Shown piece after piece: positions 1 to 7,334 of a stretch of 36,245 bases of DNA. Both the position numbers and the translations under genes were made by a program. The DNA is from Deltaproteobacteria bacterium IMCC39146. Its GTDB lineage: Bacteria; Desulfobacterota; Desulfuromonadia; Desulfuromonadales; BM103. Where the stretch lies: positions 1 through 36,245 of the forward strand of contig JARUHP010000033.1 in assembly GCA_030005635.1 (NCBI GenBank), written 5' to 3'. The notes below the pieces were generated by a model, which saw only the letters and a list, made by a program, of their open reading frames with translations, searched no databases and was not told the DNA's origin. Numbering within the stretch: position 1 is the stretch's first letter; the number at the start of each line of letters is the position of its first letter.

Positions 1-33
1 GCAGCTGCCTTCTTTGCCAAAGAGTCGAAGTAA
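1..33 (+). CDS. IS3 OrfA, last ten residues (partial)
   Basis: Frame 1 reads AAFFAKESK and then TAA at 31-33. This resembles the usual C-terminal end of IS3-family OrfA, the small helix-turn-helix protein that binds the IS ends. The orfB frame is -1 relative to it and is open from base 3, so the two frames overlap as expected for programmed -1 frameshifting to an OrfAB transposase. The slippery site itself is not visible or lies at the window edge. Confidence 0.6.
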   Translation, partial: AAAFFAKESK

Positions 34-71
34 AATACGACTTCATCCGGCGGCAACAGAAGGCGTACCCA

Positions 72-905
72 GTGACTTTGCTTTGCAGAGTCATGCTGGT
101 CAGCCGGAGCAGCTACTACCAACATTTTAAGCAGCAACAGACGCCGAATTGCTCGCAGCAACGCAAATTGGAAGACCTTGTTAAATCGATCCATAAAGCC
201 TGCAAAGAAAGTTACGGTTCACGTCGGATCTCCGAAGCATTGCAGGGCCACGGCTATCCGATCGGTCGTTACCAGGCTCGCAGCTTGATGCGAAAACTGA
301 ATCTGGTGGCAAAGCCAACTAAACGTTTTAAGATCACGACAGATAATAACCACAACCACCCGGTCGCGCCGAATCTATTGAATCGACAATTCCAGGTTGA
401 TCGCCCTGATACTGTTTGGGCTTCAGATATTACCTATCTGTGGACCCGTCAGGGCTGGCTTTACGTTGCTGTCATTCTGGACCTGTTCTCCCGCAAGGTC
501 GTTGGCTGGTCAATTGACCGCCGCATGACCTCGGAGCTGGTCAAGAAAGCCTTGAACATGGCTGTCATGTTCAGGCAGCCCCAAAAAGGTTTGCTTCACC
601 ATTCCGACCGGGGAAGCCAATACGCCAGCCATGCCTATCAAGAAGAGCTAAGAAAATATGGCATGGTGTGCAGCATGAGCCGTAAAGGCAACTGCTGGGA
701 CAATGCTGTTGTTGAACGATTCTTCAGAAGTCTGAAGACGGAACAAACCAACCATTATCGCTATGTGAGCCGCGAGGCAGCACGGCGGGACGTGGTTGAC
801 TATATCCTGATGTTTTATAACAGCCATCGGCTTCATTCGACTCTGTGGTATCGAAGCCCGGCTGTGTTTGAAGCTGAATATCAACAGTTACAAAACGTGG
901 CTTAG
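72..905 (+). CDS. IS3-family transposase OrfB (DDE integrase domain)
   Basis: This is the catalytic subunit of the IS3 transposase. From the GTG at 72 the protein is 277 residues: an N-terminal HTH_21-like region (about 40-95) and an rve integrase core. The DDE triad is visible as D119 (WASDITY), D179 (HHSDRGSQY) and E215 (DNAVVERFF), with 35 residues between the last two, the family's DD(35)E spacing. The frame stays open upstream to base 3 and encodes a family-like stretch, so the natural product is probably an OrfA-OrfB frameshift fusion and the GTG is only a nominal start. No internal stop is seen, so it looks intact apart from the window edge. Confidence 0.94.
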   Translation: MTLLCRVMLVSRSSYYQHFKQQQTPNCSQQRKLEDLVKSIHKACKESYGSRRISEALQGHGYPIGRYQARSLMRKLNLVAKPTKRFKITTDNNHNHPVAPNLLNRQFQVDRPDTVWASDITYLWTRQGWLYVAVILDLFSRKVVGWSIDRRMTSELVKKALNMAVMFRQPQKGLLHHSDRGSQYASHAYQEELRKYGMVCSMSRKGNCWDNAVVERFFRSLKTEQTNHYRYVSREAARRDVVDYILMFYNSHRLHSTLWYRSPAVFEAEYQQLQNVA

Positions 906-909
906 CAAT

Positions 910-935
910 GTGTCCGTTTTTACTGGACCACTACA
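910..935. repeat. IS3 right terminal inverted repeat
   Basis: A 26-base terminal repeat. Read on the complementary strand it matches the left end of the other IS copy (36119-36144) at 23 of 26 positions, which fixes both IS boundaries and shows that both belong to one IS type. Confidence 0.88.
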
Positions 936-943
936 CATTGATT

Positions 944-1052
944 GAACGCAGATAAAATCTGATGGACGCAGTTGTTTAACCTTAGACCTTTTCTTAACTA
1001 TTAAGGTTTTGACATTGATTTGATCAGCGTTTATCCGATTTGATCAGCGTCC
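944..1052. repeat. Imperfect palindromic intergenic element upstream of purD
   Basis: Two 26-base arms (944-969 and 1027-1052) are inverted copies with 20 of 26 positions matching. Within and next to the right arm the 14-mer GATTTGATCAGCGT occurs twice, 20 bases apart (1017-1030 and 1037-1050). A TTGACA at 1009-1014 could serve as a -35 element for purD, but I see no convincing -10. The element fills most of the IS-purD gap and looks like a mobile or decayed palindromic repeat; no gene is seen. Confidence 0.6.
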
Positions 1053-1090
1053 AATGAGAATTTTGACTGTTGCTCTGAAGGGAGTAAGGC

Positions 1091-2362
1091 ATGAAGGTTT
1101 TAGTAGTCGGTGGTGGTGGTCGTGAGCATGTGCTGGTATGGAAAATAGCTCAGTCTCCCCTGGTGGAAACGATATACTGTGCACCGGGCAACCCGGGTAT
1201 TGCCGGCTTGGCTGATTGTGTCCATATTCCTGCCGATGATATCGACTCGCTGCTCGATTTTGCCAAGGCGGAAAAGATCGATCTTACGATTGTCGGTCCT
1301 GAAGTCCCCCTGACTATGGGTATTGTTGATCGGTTCCAGGCGTCTGGTCTGGAGATCTTCGGCCCGAACAAGGCGGCAGCCTGCATCGAAGGCAGTAAAA
1401 GCTTCTCCAAGGATTTGATGGCAAAGTATGCGATTCCGACCGCTGCCTATCAAACCTTTACAGACCACGCCGCTGCTGTCGCTTATATCAAGGAGCAGGG
1501 CGCGCCGATCGTTGTTAAGGCTGATGGCCTGGCCGCAGGTAAAGGCGTCATCGTGGCTATGGACGAAGCTCAGGCGATTGCCGCAGTGGATGACATCATG
1601 CTCGACAAGGTGTTTGGTGCCGCTGGTGCGAGTGTCGTTATCGAAGAATTCATGGACGGTGAAGAAGCCTCTTTCTTCGCCTTTACCGACGGCAAGAATA
1701 TCCTGCCGCTCGCTTCCTCCCAGGATCACAAGCGGGCTTACGATAATGATGAAGGGCCAAACACCGGCGGCATGGGCGCTTACTCTCCTGCCCCGGTTGT
1801 TACGGCGCAACTGCATGATGAAATCGTTGAGACGATCGTCAAACCGACGATTGCAGGTATGGCCAGCGATGGCTGCCCCTACAGCGGTATTCTCTATGTT
1901 GGTCTGATGATCAAGGATGGCAAGCCACGTGTCGTTGAATACAATGCCCGTTTCGGCGACCCGGAAGCCCAGCCGCTGCTGATGCGCATGAAGTCTGATA
2001 TTGTCCCTGTTTTGCAGGCCTGCGCCCGCGGCAACCTGCAACAGGACTCGATTGAATGGCACGATAAGGCCGCCGTCTGTGTGGTTATGGCCAGTGGTGG
2101 TTATCCGGCCAAGTATGCCAAGGGCTTCGAGATTATGGGCCTTGACGATGTGCTGACGATGGACGATGTGGTTGTCTTTCATGCCGGCACCAGCTTCGAA
2201 GACGGTAAAATCGTTAACACCGGCGGTCGTGTTCTCGGTGTCACCGGCCTTGGCAGTACCGTTGCCGAGGCAATCGATTGTGCTTACGGAGCTGTTGATA
2301 AAATCAACTGGGATGGTGTTCATTTTCGTAAGGATATAGGGAAGAAGGCGTTAAATAGATAG
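1091..2362 (+). CDS. purD: Phosphoribosylamine-glycine ligase (GAR synthetase)
   Basis: Cytosolic enzyme of de novo purine synthesis: 5-phosphoribosylamine + glycine + ATP to glycinamide ribonucleotide. The 423 residues match the usual family length. Visible signatures are the N-terminal GGGGREH loop (residues 7-13), the ATP-grasp stretch KADGLAAGKGV (about 143-153), GGMGAYSPAP and the metal/ATP-site segment NARFGDPEAQ. The ATG at 1091 has a GGAGTAAG ribosome binding site 6 bases upstream. purE follows 156 bases downstream in the same direction, a common deltaproteobacterial pairing, but a repeat array separates them, so a single transcript is likely but unproven. Confidence 0.97.
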   Translation: MKVLVVGGGGREHVLVWKIAQSPLVETIYCAPGNPGIAGLADCVHIPADDIDSLLDFAKAEKIDLTIVGPEVPLTMGIVDRFQASGLEIFGPNKAAACIEGSKSFSKDLMAKYAIPTAAYQTFTDHAAAVAYIKEQGAPIVVKADGLAAGKGVIVAMDEAQAIAAVDDIMLDKVFGAAGASVVIEEFMDGEEASFFAFTDGKNILPLASSQDHKRAYDNDEGPNTGGMGAYSPAPVVTAQLHDEIVETIVKPTIAGMASDGCPYSGILYVGLMIKDGKPRVVEYNARFGDPEAQPLLMRMKSDIVPVLQACARGNLQQDSIEWHDKAAVCVVMASGGYPAKYAKGFEIMGLDDVLTMDDVVVFHAGTSFEDGKIVNTGGRVLGVTGLGSTVAEAIDCAYGAVDKINWDGVHFRKDIGKKALNR

Positions 2363-2367
2363 GAGGG

Positions 2368-2497
2368 TCAAGGGAGAAGGGAGAAGGGCCAAGGGTTGGA
2401 AACTGGAAAACTCTAGGCATTACTTTCAGTCCTTCAAGTTGCAAATTGCCCTTAACCCTTAACCCTTAACCTTGAGCCTTGAGCCTTTTACCCTTTT
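2368..2497. repeat. Inverted heptanucleotide repeat array
   Basis: Left arm: four consecutive 7-base units of the form NNAAGGG (2368-2395). Right arm: three perfect CCCTTAA units (2449-2469) followed by CCTTGAG twice and two degenerate CCTTTTA/CCCTTTT units to 2497. The arms are complementary in register and would form a long imperfect hairpin with a loop of about 50 bases. It lies between purD and purE and contains no gene. Confidence 0.75.
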
Positions 2498-2518
2498 CCC
2501 TGTAACCTGAGGTTAATT

Positions 2519-3037
2519 ATGAAAGAAACCCCACTCGTCGGCATCCTCATGGGAAGCGACAACGACTACGAAATCATGAAAGAGACGGCCGTTGCGCTGA
2601 ATCAGTTCGGCATCCCTTTCGAGATGACCGTTTCCAGTGCCCACCGCACCCCGGAGCGCACGGCCAAGATCGTTAGAACGGCAAAGCAGCGTGGTATCAA
2701 AATCCTGATTGCCGGAGCCGGAGCGGCGGCACACCTTGCCGGGGTGGTTGCAGCTGAGACGACTCTTCCTGTTATCGCCGTACCGATCGACGCAACGGCG
2801 CTCAATGGTATGGACGCACTTCTGGCGATGGTGCAGATGCCTGCCGGAATCCCGGTGGCGACCATGGCGATCGGCAAGGCTGGTGCGCGTAATGCCGGAA
2901 TCTTTGCAGCACAGATGTTGGCCGTTGACGATGCTGCTCTCAGCGAGAAGCTCGTTCAGTTCAAAGCTGATATGGCTGCAGGAGTAGAAGCCAAAGCCGA
3001 GGCTCTCAGCCGGCGGCTTGCGCAAGACTTCAGCTGA
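2519..3037 (+). CDS. purE: N5-carboxyaminoimidazole ribonucleotide mutase
   Basis: Purine biosynthesis enzyme converting N5-CAIR to CAIR in the cytosol. It is 172 residues, usual for class I PurE. It starts with the nucleotide-binding MGSDNDYEIMKE segment (about 11-22), has the catalytic SAHRTPE motif (about 40-46), the AGAGAAAHLAGVVAAET stretch and the GMDALLAMVQMPAGIPV loop typical of class I rather than class II AIR carboxylase. The upstream ribosome binding site is weak (CTGAGG, 9 bases before ATG). A purK partner is not in the window. Confidence 0.96.
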   Translation: MKETPLVGILMGSDNDYEIMKETAVALNQFGIPFEMTVSSAHRTPERTAKIVRTAKQRGIKILIAGAGAAAHLAGVVAAETTLPVIAVPIDATALNGMDALLAMVQMPAGIPVATMAIGKAGARNAGIFAAQMLAVDDAALSEKLVQFKADMAAGVEAKAEALSRRLAQDFS

Positions 3038-3082
3038 TCCGGACCTGCTATCCTCTGCAGGAAAATTTCAGATCGTGTTGTC

Positions 3083-3109
3083 TTGACAGCGACGGATAAA
3101 TCATATTAT
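3083..3109 (+). promoter_or_regulatory. Candidate sigma-70 promoter for resB-ccsA
   Basis: A consensus -35 TTGACA (3083-3088) is followed by an AT-rich TATTAT (3104-3109). The 15-base spacing is short; a 17-base spacing would give TTATTT instead. It lies about 110 bases before resB, upstream of a hairpin. Assigned by eye. Confidence 0.4.
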
Positions 3110-3123
3110 TTTGGTAAGAGTTT

Positions 3124-3163
3124 CTGTCGCATCAGGGGCAAGCGGTTGCTTTTGATGCGACAG
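3124..3163 (+). other. Perfect 11-bp stem-loop in the resB leader
   Basis: CTGTCGCATCA (3124-3134) and TGATGCGACAG (3153-3163) form a perfect 11-bp stem around an 18-base loop that can itself pair (GCAA/TTGC). No T-run follows, so it is not a standard terminator. It lies between the candidate promoter and resB and may be a leader structure or the end of the purE transcript. Confidence 0.6.
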
Positions 3164-3215
3164 TCTGACGTTAGAGGGCTAAAAACAGGCGCCTCTCTCC
3201 CCAGGAGAACACACT

Positions 3216-4565
3216 TTGAGTAAAGAAAAGAGTTTTACCGACGAGCTATGGGACTTTTTCTGTTCCCTGAAGCTGGCCATCATCACCTTGATTCTGCTGG
3301 CAACGACCTCGATCATCGGTACGGTGATTGAGCAGAACAAGTCGCCCCAGGAGTACATGCAGAACTACGGCATGAGCGAGTCGACCTACAAGGCCCTCGA
3401 CACCCTGCAGTTTTTCGACATGTACCACTCTTACTGGTTCCTCTCTTTGATGGGAATCTTTGCCGTCAACCTGATCTGCTGCTCGATCAAGCGCCTGCCC
3501 AGGATCATCAAGATCGTGCGCGAGCCGACCCTGGTGGCCGATGACAACCTGTTTCGCACCTTTTCCAATAAGGGCGAGGTGGTTGCCGAAGGCACCATCG
3601 AGAGTGTCCGCGATAAAGTGGTCGCTTTGCTTGGCAGCAAGTTTGCCGCGCCGGTGGTCACCGAGCAGGATGACAAGGTTTATCTTTTTTCACAAAAAGG
3701 TAAGCTGTCCCGCTTCGGAGTTTATGTCACCCATTCGTCGATCTTGATTATCTTCCTCGGGGCCATGATCGGCAACATCTGGGGTTTCAAAGCTTATATC
3801 AATATCGTTGAGGGCAAATCGGTTGACGCGGTCTGGCCGCGGGCCGGGCAGACCCCGATCCCGCTTGGTTTCGAAGTCCGTTGTGATAATTTCGAGGTCA
3901 CCTTCTACGAAGGCGGTGGCCGTCCCAAAGATTTCACGAGCGATCTGGTTGTTCTTGAGAATGGTAAAGAAATTCTGAAGAAGACCATCGAAGTTAATGA
4001 TCCTCTGTCCTACAAAGGGCTGACCTTTTACCAGTCAAGCTACGGTCCGACCGGTGACCCGGTCTATTCGTTCCGTGTCAAAAATCGCGAGACCGGTGAG
4101 ACGGTGACCGTTAAAGGTGCTCAAGGTAAACGCCTGGCCTTGCCTGGTGGTACTGCCCTGACCCCCCTGGGTTATGCCGAGAGTTACCAGAACTTCGGCC
4201 CGGCCGCCCAGGTGAAGATCGGTACCGGCGCTCCCTTTATTGTTATGAAAAACTATCCGCAGTTTGATGAAAAACGTGGCGGTGCTTATTCAGTCAGTCT
4301 GCTTGAGGCAACGCAAAGCTATTACACCGGCCTGCAGGTCGCCAAAGACCCCGGCGTCTGGGTGGTCTGGCTCGGTTGCCTGTTGATGGTGCTCGGCTCC
4401 TGTGGTGCTTTCTTTTTGTCGCACCGGCGTATCTGGGTCAGCATTGAGCAGCTGGATAAGGGCATTGGCGTCAAGTTCGGTGGTAACGCTCACCGTAATC
4501 AGCCGGGCTTTGTGCTCTCCTTTGACGAATTGACCAAAGACTTCAACGACACCCTGTCGTCCTGA
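3216..4565 (+). CDS. resB: Cytochrome c biogenesis protein ResB (Ccs1)
   Basis: One half of the System II cytochrome c synthase, which with CcsA moves haem across the inner membrane and attaches it to CxxCH motifs. The 449-residue protein has four hydrophobic segments (about residues 17-38, 72-90, 167-187 and 383-404) with a large soluble loop between the third and fourth, the ResB layout. The C-terminal tail carries a short soluble extension. The start is a TTG at 3216 with AGGAG 8 bases upstream, which suits the N-terminus MSKEKSFTDELWDF. ccsA follows after 10 bases. The nearby multihaem cytochromes are obvious clients. Confidence 0.94.
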   Translation: MSKEKSFTDELWDFFCSLKLAIITLILLATTSIIGTVIEQNKSPQEYMQNYGMSESTYKALDTLQFFDMYHSYWFLSLMGIFAVNLICCSIKRLPRIIKIVREPTLVADDNLFRTFSNKGEVVAEGTIESVRDKVVALLGSKFAAPVVTEQDDKVYLFSQKGKLSRFGVYVTHSSILIIFLGAMIGNIWGFKAYINIVEGKSVDAVWPRAGQTPIPLGFEVRCDNFEVTFYEGGGRPKDFTSDLVVLENGKEILKKTIEVNDPLSYKGLTFYQSSYGPTGDPVYSFRVKNRETGETVTVKGAQGKRLALPGGTALTPLGYAESYQNFGPAAQVKIGTGAPFIVMKNYPQFDEKRGGAYSVSLLEATQSYYTGLQVAKDPGVWVVWLGCLLMVLGSCGAFFLSHRRIWVSIEQLDKGIGVKFGGNAHRNQPGFVLSFDELTKDFNDTLSS

Positions 4566-4575
4566 TGGAGGAACT

Positions 4576-5427
4576 ATGAATAGCTCACTTTTGTTTAACG
4601 TCACTACGGTTGCCTACTTTGCCGCCATGGTGGTCTTTATCGTTTATCTGACCTCCGCAAACAAGTCGGTCGGCTTTGTCGCCACCCTGATCTGCTGGGT
4701 CGGCTTTATCGCCAATACCGGCGCGATCGGCATGCGTTGGGTCGAAGCCTATGCGATGGGCTATGAGCAGGCACCGCTCTCTAATCTCTATGAGTCGGTG
4801 GTCTTCTTCTCCTGGTCGATTCTGCTGATCTACCTGATCTTTGATCTCAAGTACAAGCAACGCGCGATCGGCGCCTTTGTTATCCCCTTTGCCTTTGGCG
4901 GTATGATCTGGGCGCAGTGGAGCCTTGACGCGACTATCGCGCCGCTGGTTCCTGCCCTGCAGAGCAACTGGTTGACCTACCACGTCATCACCTGCTTTAT
5001 CGGCTATGCGGCCTTTGCACTGGCCTGTGGCGTTTCGATCATGTACTTGATCAAGGTCGGCAAAGAGGAAAAGGCCGCGGAAGAATCTCCGATCGGTGGC
5101 ATTCTGGGCATGTTCCCCAGCAGCAAGGTTCTGGATGATCTGAACTACAAAGCGATCATGATCGGTTTCCCGATGCTGACCCTCGGTATCATCACCGGCG
5201 CTGCCTGGGCCAACTACGCCTGGGGCACTTACTGGAGCTGGGACCCGAAAGAGACCTGGAGCCTGATCGTCTGGTTTATCTACGCCGCTTTCCTGCACGC
5301 CCGCTTTACGCGTGGTTGGGTGGGTCGCCGTGTTGCCTGGCTGTCGATCTTTGGCTTTGCCGCCACCATCTTCTGCTACCTTGGCGTTAACCTTGTGCTT
5401 TCCGGACTGCATTCTTACGGCGGTTAG
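4576..5427 (+). CDS. ccsA: Cytochrome c biogenesis protein CcsA/ResC (haem-handling WWD protein)
   Basis: Polytopic inner-membrane partner of ResB in System II cytochrome c maturation. In 283 residues there are about eight hydrophobic segments and the family's tryptophan-rich haem-handling motif, WGTYWSWDPKETW, at about residues 215-227. A GGAGG ribosome binding site precedes the ATG, and the 10-base gap from resB indicates one operon. Many databases call this protein CcsB, so the name varies but the function does not. Confidence 0.95.
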   Translation: MNSSLLFNVTTVAYFAAMVVFIVYLTSANKSVGFVATLICWVGFIANTGAIGMRWVEAYAMGYEQAPLSNLYESVVFFSWSILLIYLIFDLKYKQRAIGAFVIPFAFGGMIWAQWSLDATIAPLVPALQSNWLTYHVITCFIGYAAFALACGVSIMYLIKVGKEEKAAEESPIGGILGMFPSSKVLDDLNYKAIMIGFPMLTLGIITGAAWANYAWGTYWSWDPKETWSLIVWFIYAAFLHARFTRGWVGRRVAWLSIFGFAATIFCYLGVNLVLSGLHSYGG

Positions 5428-5533
5428 TGAGGAGGGTCCGACAAGGGGCTGTTTTTCTCTCCGTGCTGCTTGTGGTGCCAGCGGTTATAAAGCGCCGGAC
5501 TGCCGCAAAAATATTAAGATCTGGCAACCTGCT

Positions 5534-5571
5534 CGGGGGATGAACGTTATGTTCAATCCCCCGCTTGTTTT
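5534..5571 (+). terminator. Terminator-like hairpin after ccsA
   Basis: CGGGGGATGAAC (5534-5545) pairs with GTTCAATCCCCCG (5551-5563) with a single bulged A and a 5-base loop, followed by a weak T-rich tract (CTTGTTTT). It probably ends the resB-ccsA transcript, about 105 bases after the ccsA stop. Confidence 0.55.
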
Positions 5572-5617
5572 CGGGCCTATAACCAAAACAAAGGCAAAGT
5601 AACCTCAGGCTATTTAA

Positions 5618-5737
5618 TTAACGCAAAGACGCAAAGACGCGGAGACGCGGAGACGCAGAGAGCGATAGTCAGAATTGCGCCGTTTTTAAAACTTTGAAGC
5701 GTTTTTCCTCTGCGCTCTTTGCGCCTCTGTGTTAAAC
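5618..5737. repeat. Inverted repeat with 8-bp tandem units (repeat family A)
   Basis: Five tandem 8-mers of the form ACGCRRAG (5621-5660) face an inverted arm (about 5706-5737, CTCTGCG...GCGCCTCTGTGTTAA), making a long cruciform-capable element. Related ACGCAGAG-type sequences recur at about 9535, 20168 and 35784. No gene is present. Confidence 0.7.
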
Positions 5738-5929
5738 ATTTTTTTGGGTTATAGAACTGATTGTTTTCTCTGAATTGTCAAGGCCAGAAAATTGCATATA
5801 GATATTAGCCCTTCCGTATGTATTACGGGTTGATAGGCCTTTTCTCTGGCATTAATGGCAGGGTAATAACTGTGGGAGACTCCTTTTCTCGGGAACTCGC
5901 GGTTTGGCTAACGCCAAAGGGCGACAATT
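5738..5929. other. Gene-free stretch, no firm feature
   Basis: I find no credible gene here. A small hairpin, TTTGGC-TAAC-GCCAAA (5903-5918), is nested in GGTTT (5901-5905) and AAACC (5930-5934). I do not recognise a riboswitch consensus; in particular, the conserved GEMM (cyclic dinucleotide) core is absent. Confidence 0.4.
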
Positions 5930-6150
5930 AAACCAAGCACAAGGTCAAAGCTTATGTCCTTATAGATTTTCATAGATCTTCATCGCGTCTAAACAAAGGT
6001 TTTGGTCGAGTCTTTAACCGGAGCCTTAAGGTCAAAGGCTTAATTGGCCGCAATGAAAGTCTATCAAGGTCTATGGTTTAAACCCAAACACAAGATCAAG
6101 GCTTTTGCCCTTATAGCTTTTTATAGATTCTGATCGCGGCTAAAAGTAGA
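5930..6150. repeat. Dispersed palindromic repeat (family B), copy 1
   Basis: A half unit (right arm, about 5930-6030) is followed by a full unit. In a full unit a left arm (CCGCRATGAAAGTCTATCAA) and a right arm (CATAGATTCTGATCGCGGC or close variants) are inverted copies separated by about 40 bases containing CCAAACACAAG. The same element occurs at 15205-15416 and 35837-36045. Confidence 0.75.
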
Positions 6151-6161
6151 TTCCAATTGTG

Positions 6162-6190
6162 TTGACAACAAAAGTTGCAGGCTGTTGATA
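6162..6190 (+). promoter_or_regulatory. Candidate sigma-70 promoter for the cytochrome block
   Basis: TTGACA (6162-6167), a 17-base spacer and TTGATA (6185-6190), about 80 bases before the first cytochrome gene. The -35 and spacing are good but the -10 is weak. Confidence 0.35.
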
Positions 6191-6269
6191 CCTCGTAGCT
6201 AGCTGCTAGGTAGTTCATTAATGTTTTGCTCTCTTAATGTTTTTATCTGTCCATAGGGATTGATAACAG

Positions 6270-7310
6270 ATGCGTTCCAACCTGACCGTTTTTTTTATAA
6301 TACTTCTATCTGTTTTCTCTGTTCTGCCGCAGCTTGCCTGTGCTGACGAACCGACGGGTAAAAGTTTTGTGCTTTGGGCCGGGTCAGGGTCGGCGGAGAC
6401 TTGTCTGACCGCTGAGTGTCACGCAACTCTTGGACGGGCGAAATATGTCCATGCGCCGGTTGCCGAAGGTGATTGTCTGGTTTGTCACGGCACGACGGAT
6501 CAGCCGCACCCTGGGGCTGGTTCCATTGTTCTCGTTGAAGAAGAGCCAGGCCTCTGCCTTCAGTGTCATGAAAACCCGGCGGCGGGGATGGCCTATCCCC
6601 ATTCCGCCGTTGTAGAAGGTTGTACCGGTTGCCATAACCCGCATCAGGGAGGGTTGCCGAAGCTCGTTGTGCAGTCAGGCGGCCAGCTCTGTCTGGTTTG
6701 CCATGAAGACGTCGATGATGGTAAATATGTGCACGGGCCGGTCAGGGCGATAAACTGCAAGATGTGTCACGGCATTCATGGCGGTGACAATCTTGCCATG
6801 TTGAATCAACACGGCAATGGCAATTGCCTGGGCTGTCACTCCGGAATTCAGGACATCATGGATAATGCGGTTTCCCAGCATGAACCGGTTGTTAACGGTT
6901 TTTGCTGGGATTGCCATACACCACATGCCTCAGAATATAAGCCTTTTTTGCAGGAGTATTACCCTGAAGAGTTTTACACATCTTACCAAAAAGAGAACTT
7001 TGGCCTCTGCTTTAGCTGTCACGACGAGTCGGCCTTCACTTACGAGTTAACTTCCGAGGCGACTGCATTTCGTAACCACAATGATAACTTGCACTACCTT
7101 CACGTTAACAGGCAAAGTAAGGGCAGGGTTTGTAAAGCTTGCCATGGTGTTCATGGTGCCCCCCAGGACAAGCTATTGCTAGCCAAGGTCAAAAGCTTTG
7201 GTCGCTGGGCAATACCGCTTACCTGGGTTAGTGATGGTGGTCGCGCAACTTGTTATGTCGGCTGTCATCAGCCAAAAACCTACAGTCGAAACAGTAGCGT
7301 TCCGAATTAG
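6270..7310 (+). CDS. Multihaem c-type cytochrome, 9 canonical plus 2 atypical haem motifs
   Basis: Exported electron-transfer protein of 346 residues. It has a signal peptide (hydrophobic 5-23, likely cleavage near A25; C24 makes a poor lipobox). Haem motifs: canonical CxxCH at C69, C96, C118, C141, C163, C186, C212, C247 and C288; a CX4CH at C45-C50-H51; and a CX3CH at C328-C332-H333. That allows up to 11 haems. Many motifs sit in doubled-CXXCH repeats with an extra upstream His (KYVHAPV, KYVHGPV). It starts a run of cytochrome and NHL genes, with the next gene 24 bases downstream. A periplasmic or cell-surface conduit role is inferred; I cannot name an orthologue. Confidence 0.9.
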   Translation: MRSNLTVFFIILLSVFSVLPQLACADEPTGKSFVLWAGSGSAETCLTAECHATLGRAKYVHAPVAEGDCLVCHGTTDQPHPGAGSIVLVEEEPGLCLQCHENPAAGMAYPHSAVVEGCTGCHNPHQGGLPKLVVQSGGQLCLVCHEDVDDGKYVHGPVRAINCKMCHGIHGGDNLAMLNQHGNGNCLGCHSGIQDIMDNAVSQHEPVVNGFCWDCHTPHASEYKPFLQEYYPEEFYTSYQKENFGLCFSCHDESAFTYELTSEATAFRNHNDNLHYLHVNRQSKGRVCKACHGVHGAPQDKLLLAKVKSFGRWAIPLTWVSDGGRATCYVGCHQPKTYSRNSSVPN

Positions 7311-7334
7311 CGAATATTGGGTTAAATTATAAGA

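Larger units (their letters stand above)
1..935 (+). mobile_element. IS3-family insertion sequence, right-hand part
   Basis: The window opens inside an IS3-family element. The end of orfA, all of the catalytic part of orfB and the right terminal inverted repeat are present; the left end lies outside the window. The right end is placed at base 935, where the sequence ends in CCACTACA, the complement of the TGTAGTGG that starts the IS copy at the other end of the window. Target duplications cannot be judged with only one end visible. Confidence 0.93.

Noticed and set aside
1100-2323. Long antisense open frame (407 codons) opposite purD
   Set aside because: purD is unmistakable on the plus strand; the antisense frame has no family features and is a by-product of codon bias.
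4585-5412. Antisense open frame (275 codons) opposite ccsA
   Set aside because: Low-complexity charged product (Asp, Arg, Gln, Gly) opposite a clear membrane protein gene; shadow frame.
5312-5602. 96-codon open frame overlapping the ccsA 3' end
   Set aside because: Out of frame with ccsA over half its length, runs through the terminator-like hairpin, no ribosome binding site or known domain.
5621-5660. CRISPR-like array
   Set aside because: The 8-bp units are contiguous with no spacers; it is a simple tandem repeat in an inverted element.
6155-6180. Sigma-54 promoter upstream of the first cytochrome gene
   Set aside because: TTGACAACAAAAGTTGC looks similar, but it has GA instead of GG and 11 instead of 10 bases before GC; better read as a sigma-70 -35.
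5870-6269. GEMM (cyclic dinucleotide) riboswitch upstream of the cytochrome gene
   Set aside because: Such riboswitches precede cytochromes in Geobacter, so I looked, but the conserved core sequences are not present.
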